This document shows positions 1-12,300 of a stretch of DNA of 64,000 nucleotides, in pieces. Position numbers and translations under genes: made by a program. Location of the stretch: contig NC_092092.1 in NCBI RefSeq assembly GCF_045679555.1, forward strand, positions 23,054,969-23,118,968, given 5' to 3'. The stretch comes from Salvelinus alpinus (Eukaryota; Chordata; Actinopteri; Salmoniformes; Salmonidae). How positions within the stretch are numbered: position 1 is the stretch's first letter; every line of letters starts with the position of its first letter. Below the pieces are notes generated by a model. The model searched no databases. It saw only the letters and a program-made list of their open reading frames with translations, and was not told where the DNA came from.

Positions 1-1015
1 GGGAGAGTAGTATATGCAGTGGTTAGTGAATGCTTTTGAGGCTCCTCTTACTGATGTCTTCAGTAGCAGAAGACTTCTTAAAATCCTTAATCCTATGCTA
101 TCAGTTAATGGTGTGGGATAGAAATAATTTATCATAATGTGCTGAAAATGTGGGAAAACTCTTCTCAGATAGGAATTCTTAATCAAGGGAATAAAACAAT
201 TCTATTCCATAAAAAATATTTATTATGCATAGTATTTTTGATATGACTTTTGTTTACTGTATTGCTTTTGTGGAAACCTGTATGAATCTGTCTTTGGAAA
301 TCCCTGTATCTAAGGCAGTCATGCTGTATTGCTGTCAAGTTTGAAAGTCTACTGGATTAAATTAGTGGTTTTTGAAACAATTTCTGCAGTGTGAGACACC
401 CTTTGGCCTGAAGCCTACTTAGATGTATCTCTCAGGCTGGGTTTGAGGAATTGGTGAGCTACAATAGTTACAAACTATACAGGACTAAGTGCCTAAAAGT
501 AACAACTTGTAGCACGGTCAACCTGTCCTGTACATTCAGTGCAAGAGCAGTAATGTAAAAATCTACTGTATTTCTTCAGCAAACTAAACTAGTTAATTTT
601 GGTCCCTTTAAGACCCAACATTTTCCTTATCTCTTAGGGACATTAGAGAGGACATGAGAATCTTCCTTTTAGCTAAATAGCTTTTAAAAATGGTCTAACC
701 CAAACAGTCTTCCTTATGTGGTTAATTGGGCCTGAATTTAGACTGCTGTTTAGAGACATTTTCTCACTCCAGTAAATGTGCTTGCTACAAGTGTGCCAAG
801 AAAAATAGGTCTGACTCTCTCTCACACGAATAACAGCTGATCATTTTATTACACCTTATGGATCATCAGCTTTTAATTGAAAGAGAGTCACGCCTGTCTA
901 TTCTCTATTAATTGGCTCTAAATGCTAGAGTTCACTGTCTGGAAGACTAAGTCAGTCTTAAAGGAGGACCGCCTTACCTTAATCTTACACATTGCCAAAT
1001 TAGTTAATAGGGATA
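1..1015. other. PGBD5 upstream intron, nothing recognised
   Basis: AT-rich, presumably part of the long intron after the first PGBD5 exon. I see no exon, RNA gene or clear repeat. Confidence 0.4.
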
Positions 1016-2300
1016 GGGGGTGACATTTTCACTTTTGGATGAATTGGTGCCCAAATTAAACAGCCTCGTACTCTGTCCTAGATCATATGATATGCATATT
1101 ATTATTACTATTGTATAGAAAACACTCTGAAGTTTCTAAAACTGTTTGAATTATATCTGTGAGTAAAACAGAACTCATATGGCAGGCAAACTTCCAAACA
1201 GGAAGTGAAAATTCTGAAATGGGTCGCTGTGAAAGGCATCGCCTATTCAAATGCCTTATATTTATGGATCTGTATGCACTTCATACGCCTTCCACTAGAT
1301 GTCAACAGGCAGTAGAACGTGGAATGAAGTGTCTAGCCTGATGTGGGACCGAATGAGAGCCTTTGGAGTGACAGGTCAGGCATATTCTTGGCCATGCACA
1401 CTGGGAATGTCATGTCCTTGTCTGCAATGCGTTATATAGACATGAAGAAATGCTCCGTCTGGGACATTATTGGATATATATGAGAAAAACATCCTGAAGA
1501 TTGTTTCTCAACTGAGTTTGACCAGTTTATTCGATTTGTAATATCACTTTTTGAAGTTTTCGTTCATTAGCGTAAAGTTCTATGGACACGTGAACTACAC
1601 ATGCTAGCCAAAGTTGCTAATTCGACAGAAGTAATGGACATTATAAAACAAAAAAATGATTTATTGTGGAACTAGGATTTTTGGCACTGCATTCTGATGA
1701 AAGATCATCAAAGGTAAGGGAATATTTATGATGTAATTTCGTATTTCTGTTGACTCCAACATGGCGGAGAATGGCTGAGCGCTGTCTCAGATTATTGCAT
1801 GCTGTGCTTTTTACTAAAGTTATTTTTTTAAATCTAACACAGCGGTTGCATTAAGAACCAGTGTATCTTTAATTATATGTTAAACATGTATCTTTCATCA
1901 AAGTTTATGATGAGTATTTCTGTATTTCACGTGGCTATCTGTAATTACTTTCGCTATTTTGGAGTCATTTCTGAACATCGCGCCAATGTAAAACCACGAT
2001 TTGGGGCTATAAATATGCACATAATCGAACAAAACATAAATGTATTGTATAACATGATGTCATATGACTGTCATCTGATGAAGTTGTTCAAAGGTTAGTG
2101 ATTAATTTTATCTCTATTTGTGGGTTTTGTGAAAGCTATCTTTGCTGTGAAAAAATGGCTGTGTTTTTTTGGATATGGTGGTGAGCTAACATAAATATAT
2201 GTTGTGTTTTCGCTGTAAAACATTTTAAAAATCGGACATGTTGGCTGGATTCACAAGATGTTTATCTTTCATTTGCTGTATTGGACTTGTGATTTCATTA
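1016..2300 (+). repeat. Unclassified salmonid interspersed repeat, copy 1
   Basis: This stretch shares long near-identical segments with the reverse complement of 52225-54077. Shared parts include the GAAAACACTCTGAAGTTTCT block near 1120, a block around 1950-2090 and one around 2215-2290. Copy 1 lacks the terminal sequence present in the other copy and diverges after about 2300. The class is not evident: I see no transposase, reverse transcriptase or clear terminal repeats. The 73-codon frame at 1877-2098 lies inside the repeat and is not taken as a gene. Confidence 0.7.
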
Positions 2301-2921
2301 AATTATTATTATATTAAATGAGAAGGTAAGATTTTCATTCACCAAGTTAGCCTTGACTTGATTAACATGAATGGAAACTAGTATGTCAATGTCGATGAGT
2401 GGGCTTGACCTAAACAAGGTTATAGCTGTCGGCTTGCATAAGCAGGAATTAATTGTGTTTCATCTGACATGTTCGAGACAAGACAATGGCTGTTTTCATC
2501 CACGATAGTGTTGTAACATATTATATTAATGAACCATTTCTTCAAGCCCAAAAAGCTGTATTCTTGTTTCGATGACATTATGGTTACTGTCATGTTGAAT
2601 AGAAGTTGATTGCAGCCCGAGGGTTGACAGTGACCTGCAATCCAAATCACAAAGACTGGAAAGAAATGTTGGTTCATATGCAGGCCTATGCGTTTTGCTT
2701 TTTTAGAGTACAAAATAACTCTATGCACAAAAGAGCTCCATACTGTCAAAGTACTGTAACTTTAAAAAAAATCATAGTCGTTTAAAAGTAAGACTCAATT
2801 TACAAGTAATGTGTGATTGATGCTGTCAAATGAAAATAACAATCTGAGGCAGGTTTTGAAATGGGCGAGTGATGCTTTGACTGCAGCTCCATCATCTGTC
2901 TGTCTCTCTCCCTGTCACCAG
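2301..2921. other. PGBD5 intron, end of the segment before the exon at 2922
   Basis: Ordinary AT-rich intron. A pyrimidine tract (2898-2916) leads into the acceptor at 2920-2921. Confidence 0.4.
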
Positions 2922-3352
2922 GCCCTATCCAGAGAATGCCAGCCACAGCCACTTGCATGGACTTCTTCCAGCTCTTTGTGCCCGACAACGCCATCCAGAA
3001 CATGGTGATGCAGACCAACATGTACGCCAAGAAGTACCAGGAGCGCTTCGGCAGCGACGAGGGCTGGCGGAATGTGACGGCGGCTGAGATGAAGGCCTTC
3101 CTGGGCTTCGTGACTTCCACCAGCGTTCACCGCTGTGAGTCAGTGCTCAGTATCTGGAGCAGCGGCTTCTTCAGCAATCGCAGCATTGCACTCAAGATGA
3201 GCCAGGCACGCTTCGAGAAGATCCTCAAGTACTTCCATATCGTGGCCTTCCGCTCCAGCCACGGCAGCCATGGCCTCTACAAGATCCAGCCCTTCCTGGA
3301 CTCACTGCAGCAGTCGTTCGGCTGCAGCACCTTCCGCCCCTCTCAGACTCAG
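2922..3352 (+). CDS. PGBD5: PGBD5 coding exon 1 of 6 in window
   Basis: The acceptor CACCAG ends at 2921 and the donor GTATGG starts at 3353. The exon completes a split codon with its first two bases and then reads 143 codons. It carries [11 protein letters not shown] near the start and FLDSLQ near 3293-3310, whose Asp is a candidate for one of the acidic residues reported as important in human PGBD5. GC content is clearly higher than in the AT-rich introns. This is the largest exon seen and corresponds to the start of the conserved transposase-derived fold. Confidence 0.93.
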
Positions 3353-6300
3353 GTATGGCGCTGGGCTGCGGTGTGAACTGTTTAGCTTTGGACACGTTTA
3401 GTACAGATGACTAGGGGTTGGAACCAAAAATATTTATTTTCCCCAATTTCTTTTGATCTGTTACACTGTTACGACCAGCAGAATAATGTTCTGAACCGGT
3501 CGAACCAAAAAAAGGTATGATTTATATAGTTCCTTTTTTAACCTGTGAAATACACAATTCTTTACAGTTAGCTCATTGACTTCAATGTTAGCTCAAGTTT
3601 ACTTCACCAATCAGTGTGGATAGAGGAGGCAAGCTAGTTGTTTACATGTGTGATGGGCAGACAAGTGTAGCCTATAGCGCAAGATGTGACTGAAATGTTG
3701 CGGGTGGGGAGAGCGCAAGAGTGGGTTGAGGAGGAGGCTTGAAGCGCTGGGCATCTTGTTATGACATGCATTATCTGAATTAGGACCACCGAATTATACC
3801 TAGGAGGAGCGGCTTCTAGGGAGGAACTTTGAATGTCCTTTGAGCTAGCTAGCTAACAAGCTGGAGCTAGCTAGCTATATAGCTTGTGTGTGCAGAGGGG
3901 CACAATAATTAAAAACACATCTTACTTTTTGTAGTTAAAAAATTCAACGTGAAATGTCACAACTAGGCCTATAGTATCTTTAACTAGCATAGAAAATTAA
4001 TCCATTGTTCTCAAGCTAATTAATCTCTCCCTATCTTCTGAATTACACTTGTAACGTCAGTACAGTAGGGGAGGGGCATGTAGCCTAAATATGCACACAC
4101 ACTAGCAAAGATTTTCAGCATTCAGGCAGACACTGGAATATTTTTCAGAGTGACAGAGGGAGGGCTTTGCATAGGTGTTTTGTTGGTGTTTTTTTGTGGG
4201 ACTAGAAAAAAATGCCTGGAACATAAAATGTTATTAAGCAGTTCTCATGCTTTCAAAATAATGGTTCTGTTCCAGAACAGTATGAATCACTTTCGTTCCC
4301 GGTTCTGATTCTGTTCCTTGAAAAAGGTTTGTTATTTTCCAGTTTTCAGTTCTGTTCCCTGAACCGGTTGCAACACCTGCAGATGACAGTTACATTATAT
4401 TGAGTTAAATTAACCATTTTAGATCATAACAACTTTTAGATCACCTTTTAGATGATACACATCAGTTATTGTATATTACAGTTCAGTATCCTGCACTGTA
4501 AATATTTACAACACAAACAGACACAGGATATTACAGCTTGGTGTACCCAGCTCTGGGTACATTTAGAACAGACTCAAAATACAACACAGTGTTCTTCAGA
4601 TAGGTAGGTTGTCTTTTGGACAAACATTCCTGGAACAATAGTACATTGTGTCCATGTTTGTCCTAGTTTAGAACAGACTCACAGTTAAATATTCAGCTCC
4701 CAAAGCATTGTTCTGTGAAGAGTAAACTTGTTTTCTGTCTAATTAAACTCTATTCAAATGTTAATCTCACATCTGGCAGCAGCTGAATAATGTGTATTTG
4801 GGTTGTCTAATCAAGAGGGATTGGTTCAGATTAAGTTCAGAACAAGCCAATGCACACTGAATATCCTTGCTGCATTTTGAATTGATTGACATGAGTCAAT
4901 TTGCAACCTCCCATGAAGATTCCACCATCTCTTTCAGAACCTTGGCAATGTGAACTTTTCTGAAAGGAGGACAACCTGTCTGTGTTTCTGTGCCAGGAAG
5001 AAGTGGGCTGGGAGGAAGAAGTGGGCTGGGAGGAAGAAGTGGGCTGGGAGGATACGAAGTTGAAATGTTGTTGACCTCACAGAAATAATTACATGTGATT
5101 GCCACTGTGTCAGGCCATGGCAGGGATTTCTCATACCTGTCCTCCGTTCTACTTCAGTTTTAAGTTACTTTTTTGACACAGACATCCCAATATAACAACC
5201 AATATGACAATCAAATTAACAACCCATATAAATCACGGGGTGGCAGGTAGCCTAGTGGTTAGAGCGTTGGGCCAGTAACCGAAAGGGATCTGGATTGAAT
5301 CCCCGAGCTGACAAGGTAAAAAAATCAGTCGTTCTGCCCCTGAGCAAGGCAATTAACCCACTGTTCCCCGTGCGCCGATGACGTGGATATCGATTATGTG
5401 TATTACTATGAGCAGCGACGTGAGAGGGAGATGTTGGTAAGAACAAGGGACAAAAAAAAAAGAAAAGAATAAAACACACTTAAAGACCTCCAGTAATCGC
5501 CTTTACTGGATTTGAGCCTGGTGCTATTTTCTCTCATTTTCCATGGATGTTTGTTTTCATTACTTGCTTCAACATAGTTGACATTTCTCTACAAGAACAT
5601 TATCATTTTTACTGATGGTTGAGTATCAGCTGCTGAAGGTGTGTGAGAAAATTCCAACAAAGAGTTGTTAGAAAAACAGCATCAACTCTCAACGGCAGAC
5701 AAACTGCGCCTCGATGTCCACTCTGCAGATGAGGCACTTCTTATTGGTCTAATATACCACAGCTGTCAGCCAACCAGCATTCTGGGCTCGAACCACCCAG
5801 TTTGTAACTGGAAATCTACACTACATGGTCAAAAGTAGGTGGACGAACTGACTTATTGAAAAGATGGCAACCTATGACGGTGCCACACTGAAAGTCACTG
5901 AGCTCTTCAGTAGGGCCATTCTACTGCCAATTTTTGTCTATGGAGATTGCATTTCTGTGTGCTCAATTTTTAAATGCGGAAGACACATTTCAGTTGAATG
6001 CATTGTTGTACAACTGACTTTCCCAATATGACAACCAATATAACATTTTAGAAAAGAAATAAGAAGGAATGAAAATGCCCAATCAAATTTAATAAATTGT
6101 ATAACACTTGTTAGGGCTGTGATACCAGTATCGCAATATTTTTTTCCATGCCAAAATTAAAACACGAAAACCTTTTAAAGCTCAACTAAGAGCAATAAAC
6201 AACTTCTCTGATAGAAAACGCTTCCATTCCGCCACAAGCATTAGTGAGGTTGGGCACTGATGTTGGGCGATTAGAAGTTGAAGTCGGCGTTCTAATTCAT

Positions 6301-9300
6301 CCCGAAGGTGTTCGACGGGATTTAGGTCAGAGCTCTGTCCAGTCAAGTTCTTCCACACCGATTTCGACAAACAATTTCCGTATGGACCTCGCTTTGTGCA
6401 TGGGGCATTGTCATGCTGACTGTTACCACAAAGTTGGAAGCACAGAATGGTCTAGAATGTCGTTGTATGCTGTAACGTTAAGATTTCCCTTCACTGGAAC
6501 TAAAGGGCCTATCTTGAACCATGAAAAACAGCCCCAGACCATTATTTCTCCTCCACCAAAAATTACAGTTGGCACTATGCATTGGGGCAAGTAGCATTCT
6601 CCTGGCATCTGCCAAACCCAGATTTGTCTGTCGGACTGGCAGATGGTGAAGCGTGATTCTTCACTCCAGAATTTTTTTTGACACTACTCCAGAGTCCAAT
6701 GGTGGCGAGCTTTACACCACTCCAGCCAACGCTTGGCATTGCGCATGGTGATCTTAGGCTTGTGTACAGCTGCTCGGCCATGGAAACCTATTTCATGAAG
6801 CTCCTGATGAACAGTTATTGTGCTGACGTTGCTTCCAGGGGCAGTTTGGAACTCGGTAGTGAGTGTTGCAACCCAAGGACAGATGATTTTTACGCTCCAC
6901 GCGCTTTAGTACTCTGCGGTCCTGTTCTGTGAGCTTGTGTGGCCTTCCACTTTGCGGCTGAGCCATTGTTGCTCCTAGACGTTTCCACTTAACAATAACA
7001 GCACTTACAGTTGACCGAGGCAGCTCTAGCAGGGCAGAAATTTGACGAACTGACTTGTTGGAGAGGTGGCATCCTATGACAGTGACACGTTGAAAGTCAG
7101 TAAGCTCTTTAGTAAGGCCATTCTACTGCCAATGTTTGTCTATGGCGATTGCATGGCTGTGTGCTCCATTGTATACACCTGTCCGCAACAGGTGTGGCTG
7201 AAATAGCCCAATCCACTAATTTGAAGCAGTGTCCATACTTTTGTGTATATAGAGTGTATCTTAGATTCATACTGAGTATTTTGTGGAAGTAATACTGGCT
7301 TTGTTCCTATGGTGTCCCATGGGGGACAAACGTCAATAACTGCCACATCGAACCACATCCCCAAGACTGATATCTAGTTTTTAATTCGCTCTTTAAAAAC
7401 CTGCTGTATGTAAAATATGCTATAGCTTGGAAAATAAATAAATGTAACTCTGGATGACAGCATAATGATGTTTGTTTCCAACATTAGGGCAGTTTTCCTA
7501 AAGAAGTCAAATCTGCTTCGTGTTTTGTATCCTTGCCACGATACTAACGAGTATCGCGATACTGGTATCGTCCCGGCCCCAACACTTGTATCTGAGAATA
7601 ACTCTTGGATGAGCCCAATGTGTCAGCCAAGAAGTAGTGTATTCTCAGCTATATACACAGTGTACAGGAGGCTGACAGATTTCCTCCGCGTGCTCCCTGG
7701 TGATCAGGCATTGTGCGTTGCATGTAAATTCCCTGTCAGACATGAAGGATCAAAGCAGGGCACTGCTACCTCCCGAAGCTGACAGGAGAGGAGTTCTGAG
7801 AGGGCATTTCCCTTCCCCTCTGCTCTACTTCACTCCCAGGAGTTTAAATGGAAATGAGGCAGACTCACACAGTCAGAGCTGAGGGATAGGGAATGCACCT
7901 TCACACCACAGCCTCTGGCCTAGAGGTCAGGGCCCCCAAGGCTGGAGTCTGGACACAGCACAGCACTGATGACAGCCTCAGTATCTCAGCTCAGATAAGG
8001 GTGTTTCTCTCTCTCTCTCTCTGGTTTTCTTGTTTTCTCTCTCTCTCTGTGTGTGTACAATCCAACAGGCACTGTACAAAACCTTTTTATCATTCGCCAA
8101 TGCAAATACTTTCACCCAGACATTCTTTCTTATTATCTACACTTACTGCCCAGTACCATCTAGTCCAGTAGCTGTAAAGGTATGACGTAAAACATACCCT
8201 CCATAGCTCCACAGTGGGATGTGCTGCTAACATGTCTCTGATTGGGCTGCCTCTGCCAGGGGCTCTGATCAGCACAGACTAGGGGTGGATGTCCTGTCTG
8301 AATAATGAATGCATTTTCCCTGGCTGTGGTGAAGAAAAATTGTCTACGCAAAATGTTCCATGTACTGTTTTTGCTGTCTGTGAAGCCTACCTTCTTCAGC
8401 TTCTGCCTTTTACAGATTTACAGTAGGATCTTAATTTGAGCCAGTTTGCTACAGCAGAAAATGAATAATGCAGCAACAGGAAATGTTATTTAGTATGTGG
8501 ATTATAATTAATGGACATTTTTGTAGGGGTTGTTCAATAATTTGTAAGGTAAAAATCTAGTCTGAAATTTCAAAGTGGAAACTACAAACTTCAGAAGTCT
8601 TTTTAAACCTCATTCACTACACGTTTTACATTTCCTGCATTGCAGGAAAGTTCTCCTGCAAAAGGGTGATCAAATTAAGGTCCTACATCTGTATAATAAG
8701 CATAACAAAAGCCTTTATAGAAATGTGTTAAATCAAGTTTTTAAAATGAAAGGAACGGTGCATGTCAAAGCAGATAGTGCCTTCCAGTGCATCTCTGGCA
8801 TAGCAGGGGTTCTTTGGAAAATAAATAAAAATTGCTGAGCTTTGTGGCATTAACAATTCTGCTTAGCTAGCTGTAAAAAAAAAATATTCTCTCTCATTAA
8901 TGTAGACAACACAAACAACTCTGTTTAGAGATCCAGCAAATTAAGAAGGTCTGGCAAATAGGTGTACCTTTTTTTGTTTCCATCGCTATCTTGTCAGACA
9001 CTGTGTATTTCCCTCAGGTAATGGTTGTCAAACTGCCACTGATCTTAGCTAATGCAGTAGCTGTCAGCAAGAGACAGAGAGAAGACTGATAGAAGGAATC
9101 TGTATCATGGCCTCCACTGAGATGAAGTCATTGGGGTTGATAAATGGGTTTGATAGACATTCAGCCCCCACAGGCCAAAGACCAATAGAGCATAACAGAT
9201 GATTGTAATTTACCAGTAGAGCACTTAGTAGAAGGTTATGAAGGACAGGTCTATAGCCAGGCAGCAGGGAAAAGTCAGACAACACACATTTAAACAGAAT

Positions 9301-12300
9301 GTGTTCACCTGTCACTGACTTCACCCATGCAGGAATAACTGAATTCTTTTTAAAAATCCTTTTGTGAATCATTTTCAGGATTTTCAGGAGACCTGTGGAT
9401 AGTTATGAACAGTTGCTGTTTGTTTCCAACTGAATAATTAATGTCTCAAACTCCTCTTGTCAACATTGTCTCTATCTTTTTTACCTCTTTGACTCCCTGT
9501 AAAGAAGCCAGGTGTTTCTGTTGTATCATCACAACAAATCGATAGGGGTGAAAATCAACCTGGAACAACCTCATCACACCTTATCTACAGTGCTCAATCT
9601 GATACACACACTCACTTCTGTTGCAGGTCTGAAATCCCTGCTCCCTAATGAGTTCTGGCTCTCCTGCAGACCGAGCAGATATTCTAGGTACTTCTTCTCA
9701 GTCAGGTGGTGTGTCTGTGTGGCTCCCCAGTGGTAGGAGGTGTGAGTTAATTAACAGAGAGGTAGCAGGCAGTGCATATACAGTATTGGTTTGCCTGTTC
9801 TGCTCTGGGCTAAACAAACACCACCTGTGCCTCGTTGTGTCTCCTTGGTCCCGTTGGGAAATCACTGTGGCAACGCATGCCTGGGTCCTCCATCCACTTT
9901 GATATCCTACATTTTGTGATAAGATGCTACCTAGCCTTAGTCTGTAGTCCACACACATGCATCTTATACAGTACAATCAGTCAGAAACCGCTGCCATGGT
10001 GCCATCCCTGGTTATATACCTGGTCTTGGCTGAATGGACGCCTTTGAATATGAACTGTATATTCCCACTGTTCCATAGGTGCTCCATGAGCCTCTGATTG
10101 ATGAGGACCCGGTGTTCATCACCACCTGTACAGAGAGAGAGCTGAGGAAGAGGAGGAAGCGGAAGTTCAGTCTGTGGGTCCGCCAATGCACATCCACTGG
10201 CTTCATCTGTCAGGTACAGTGTGTGTGTACATGTATCATGTTATGTTTGTGTAAATGAGACAAAGAGAGATGGTGAGAGCAGTGGAGAAAAAATGAGGGG
10301 AGGGACTGTACTGTAACCTCTTGGATTTATACTATTATATCCGGGAGCTAGTGCTTTGCCAACTTTGTGACAAAGACTGTGCACCTTCAATTACCCCCTG
10401 TGCAACCTCACCGGGAATTACACAAGACTGCCTGCCATTCGTCTAGACTCTAGAATACGACAGGACTAGTGTAACCCTTCCCACTCACTCAGACAGCTGA
10501 GAGATCCAGGCAAACTGTGTGATTGGATGACTGATATGGGACCATCCAGTGCCTCAATCAGTCTCCAGACCCAATGTTCTGTTGTTGTTTCCCAGGAGTT
10601 AGGCCTTTACAAGCCGATCGGTTTCTTTTGGCTCTGAAATGCCTTCTTTTATGGCAGAAATGTGCCATAGGGAGAAGATAAGAAAAAATGTGAAAAGTTA
10701 TAGAGTGAATCAATGGGATTCCATTAGTGCAATGCCCAGTCACTGCTTGGAAAATAAAGTGCCAGTCCACTTAGTATAATTGCTCTCTGCTCTTGGTGGG
10801 TGTATAACCAAATGACTGCTGCCCCAAGCCTCAAACAGACCCAGGAAGGCATGAGAATTAATGGATATGCACGCCCGTCCCAGTTGGTGGGAAGAAGAAT
10901 TAATCTATTATGTATTTTCTTACGTAATTTGCAAGACAACGACTGTTAATGTCTCATCTATTACTAAACAACAGGGTTCATATTGTAAATGATAAATTAC
11001 ATTGTGTGATGATAACTAGCCTGTCAATCAATTTGTCTGATCAGAGTAATATTTACATGTAAATTGTAATCAATGGAGCTAAGCCAGGCCAGTGATTCAG
11101 ATTGTAGGAGCCACATCAAGGTCGCTAATTGGAACACTTGGTACGATAGCTGCTACACAGATCATTATTGATTTCTATATGTCAATGTATGACATTATCG
11201 TGGCTTTGACTGTCTATCTCTCTTCCAGATCTATGTGCATCTAAAGGAGGGCCGGGGTCCTGATGGGTTGGCCACCCTGAAGAACAAGCCTCAGCTCCAC
11301 AGTATGGTGGCCAAACAGCTGTGTCAGAACCTCTCAGGCCGCAACAGCATCATCTTCACCGGACCCAGCATCACCAGCCTCAACCTGTACCAGGAGTTTG
11401 AGAAACAGGGTATATGTTAATCTCAGTCTGTCTGTCTTTCTTTCCCTCTCTCTGTCTCTTTCTCTCCCCATCACTTTCTTTCTCTCTATCCTTTCTCTAT
11501 TAAAAACAAAAAACTGTTTAAATGGGGAGGAGGCATTTGTCTGAAGCTTAAAAAGAAAGGATATTCAGGAGCGCCACAATGCTTATTCCACCCATGCTCT
11601 ACCATGGTTTTCCAGCACACAGCTTTGATCTACTACAGTTGCTATGTTGGTATTGTACTTCAAACTATGTGTAGGCAGGTTGCTTAGTATTCAAACCTTC
11701 TCAAACAGCCTAATCCATACTCTTAGAGGAGGTGCTTTCACAACAATGTGATTTTTACCTCATACAAGGTAAAGTATTGGATTTTTCACACAACACAGTA
11801 AGACATCCCATTACACTACCTTTTTTGTGATTAAAAAAATAATAATTATTGAATGAAATCAAGCTTTGCTTTTATTAGGGATGCACGATATATCGGTAAA
11901 CATATCGGAATTGGCCGATATTAGCTAAAAATGCCAATATCGGTATCGGCCCAATGTCTAGTTTAATGCCGATGTTAAAAAACGATGTCAAAGCTGCCGT
12001 GCATACCTATATAACGTATGTACATGACATGATGACACCAGGTAAAATTTTGCGCTACACTTGCAACACAGCATCCCTAACCTAGCCCACAATGCTGTGT
12101 GGATCGAGCAGTCAAACAAGTCGAGCAGTCATTTGAAAGAGTAAAAAAAATTCAGCGAGACAACTCAAAGGCGAAATCTATTAAAGACAAGATAATGGTA
12201 TTCATTGCCCTTGACAATCAAACGCTCTCTGTCGTGGGTGATGTTGGCTTTCGCCGACTGTTCGAGCACCGGTACACACTTCCAAGTGCGCTCTTTTTCA

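Larger units (their letters stand above)
6112..7581. mobile_element. hAT element interrupted by a Tc1 insertion
   Basis: Perfect 8-bp flanks ACACTTGT at 6104-6111 and 7582-7589. The left end is TAGGGCTGTGATACCAGTAT. The right end, read on the other strand, is TGGGGCCGGGACGATACCAG. Both continue into a CGATA-rich inner stretch. Of 1470 bp, 6225-7258 is a Tc1 element inserted later, leaving a hAT element of about 430 bp with no transposase. Confidence 0.75.
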
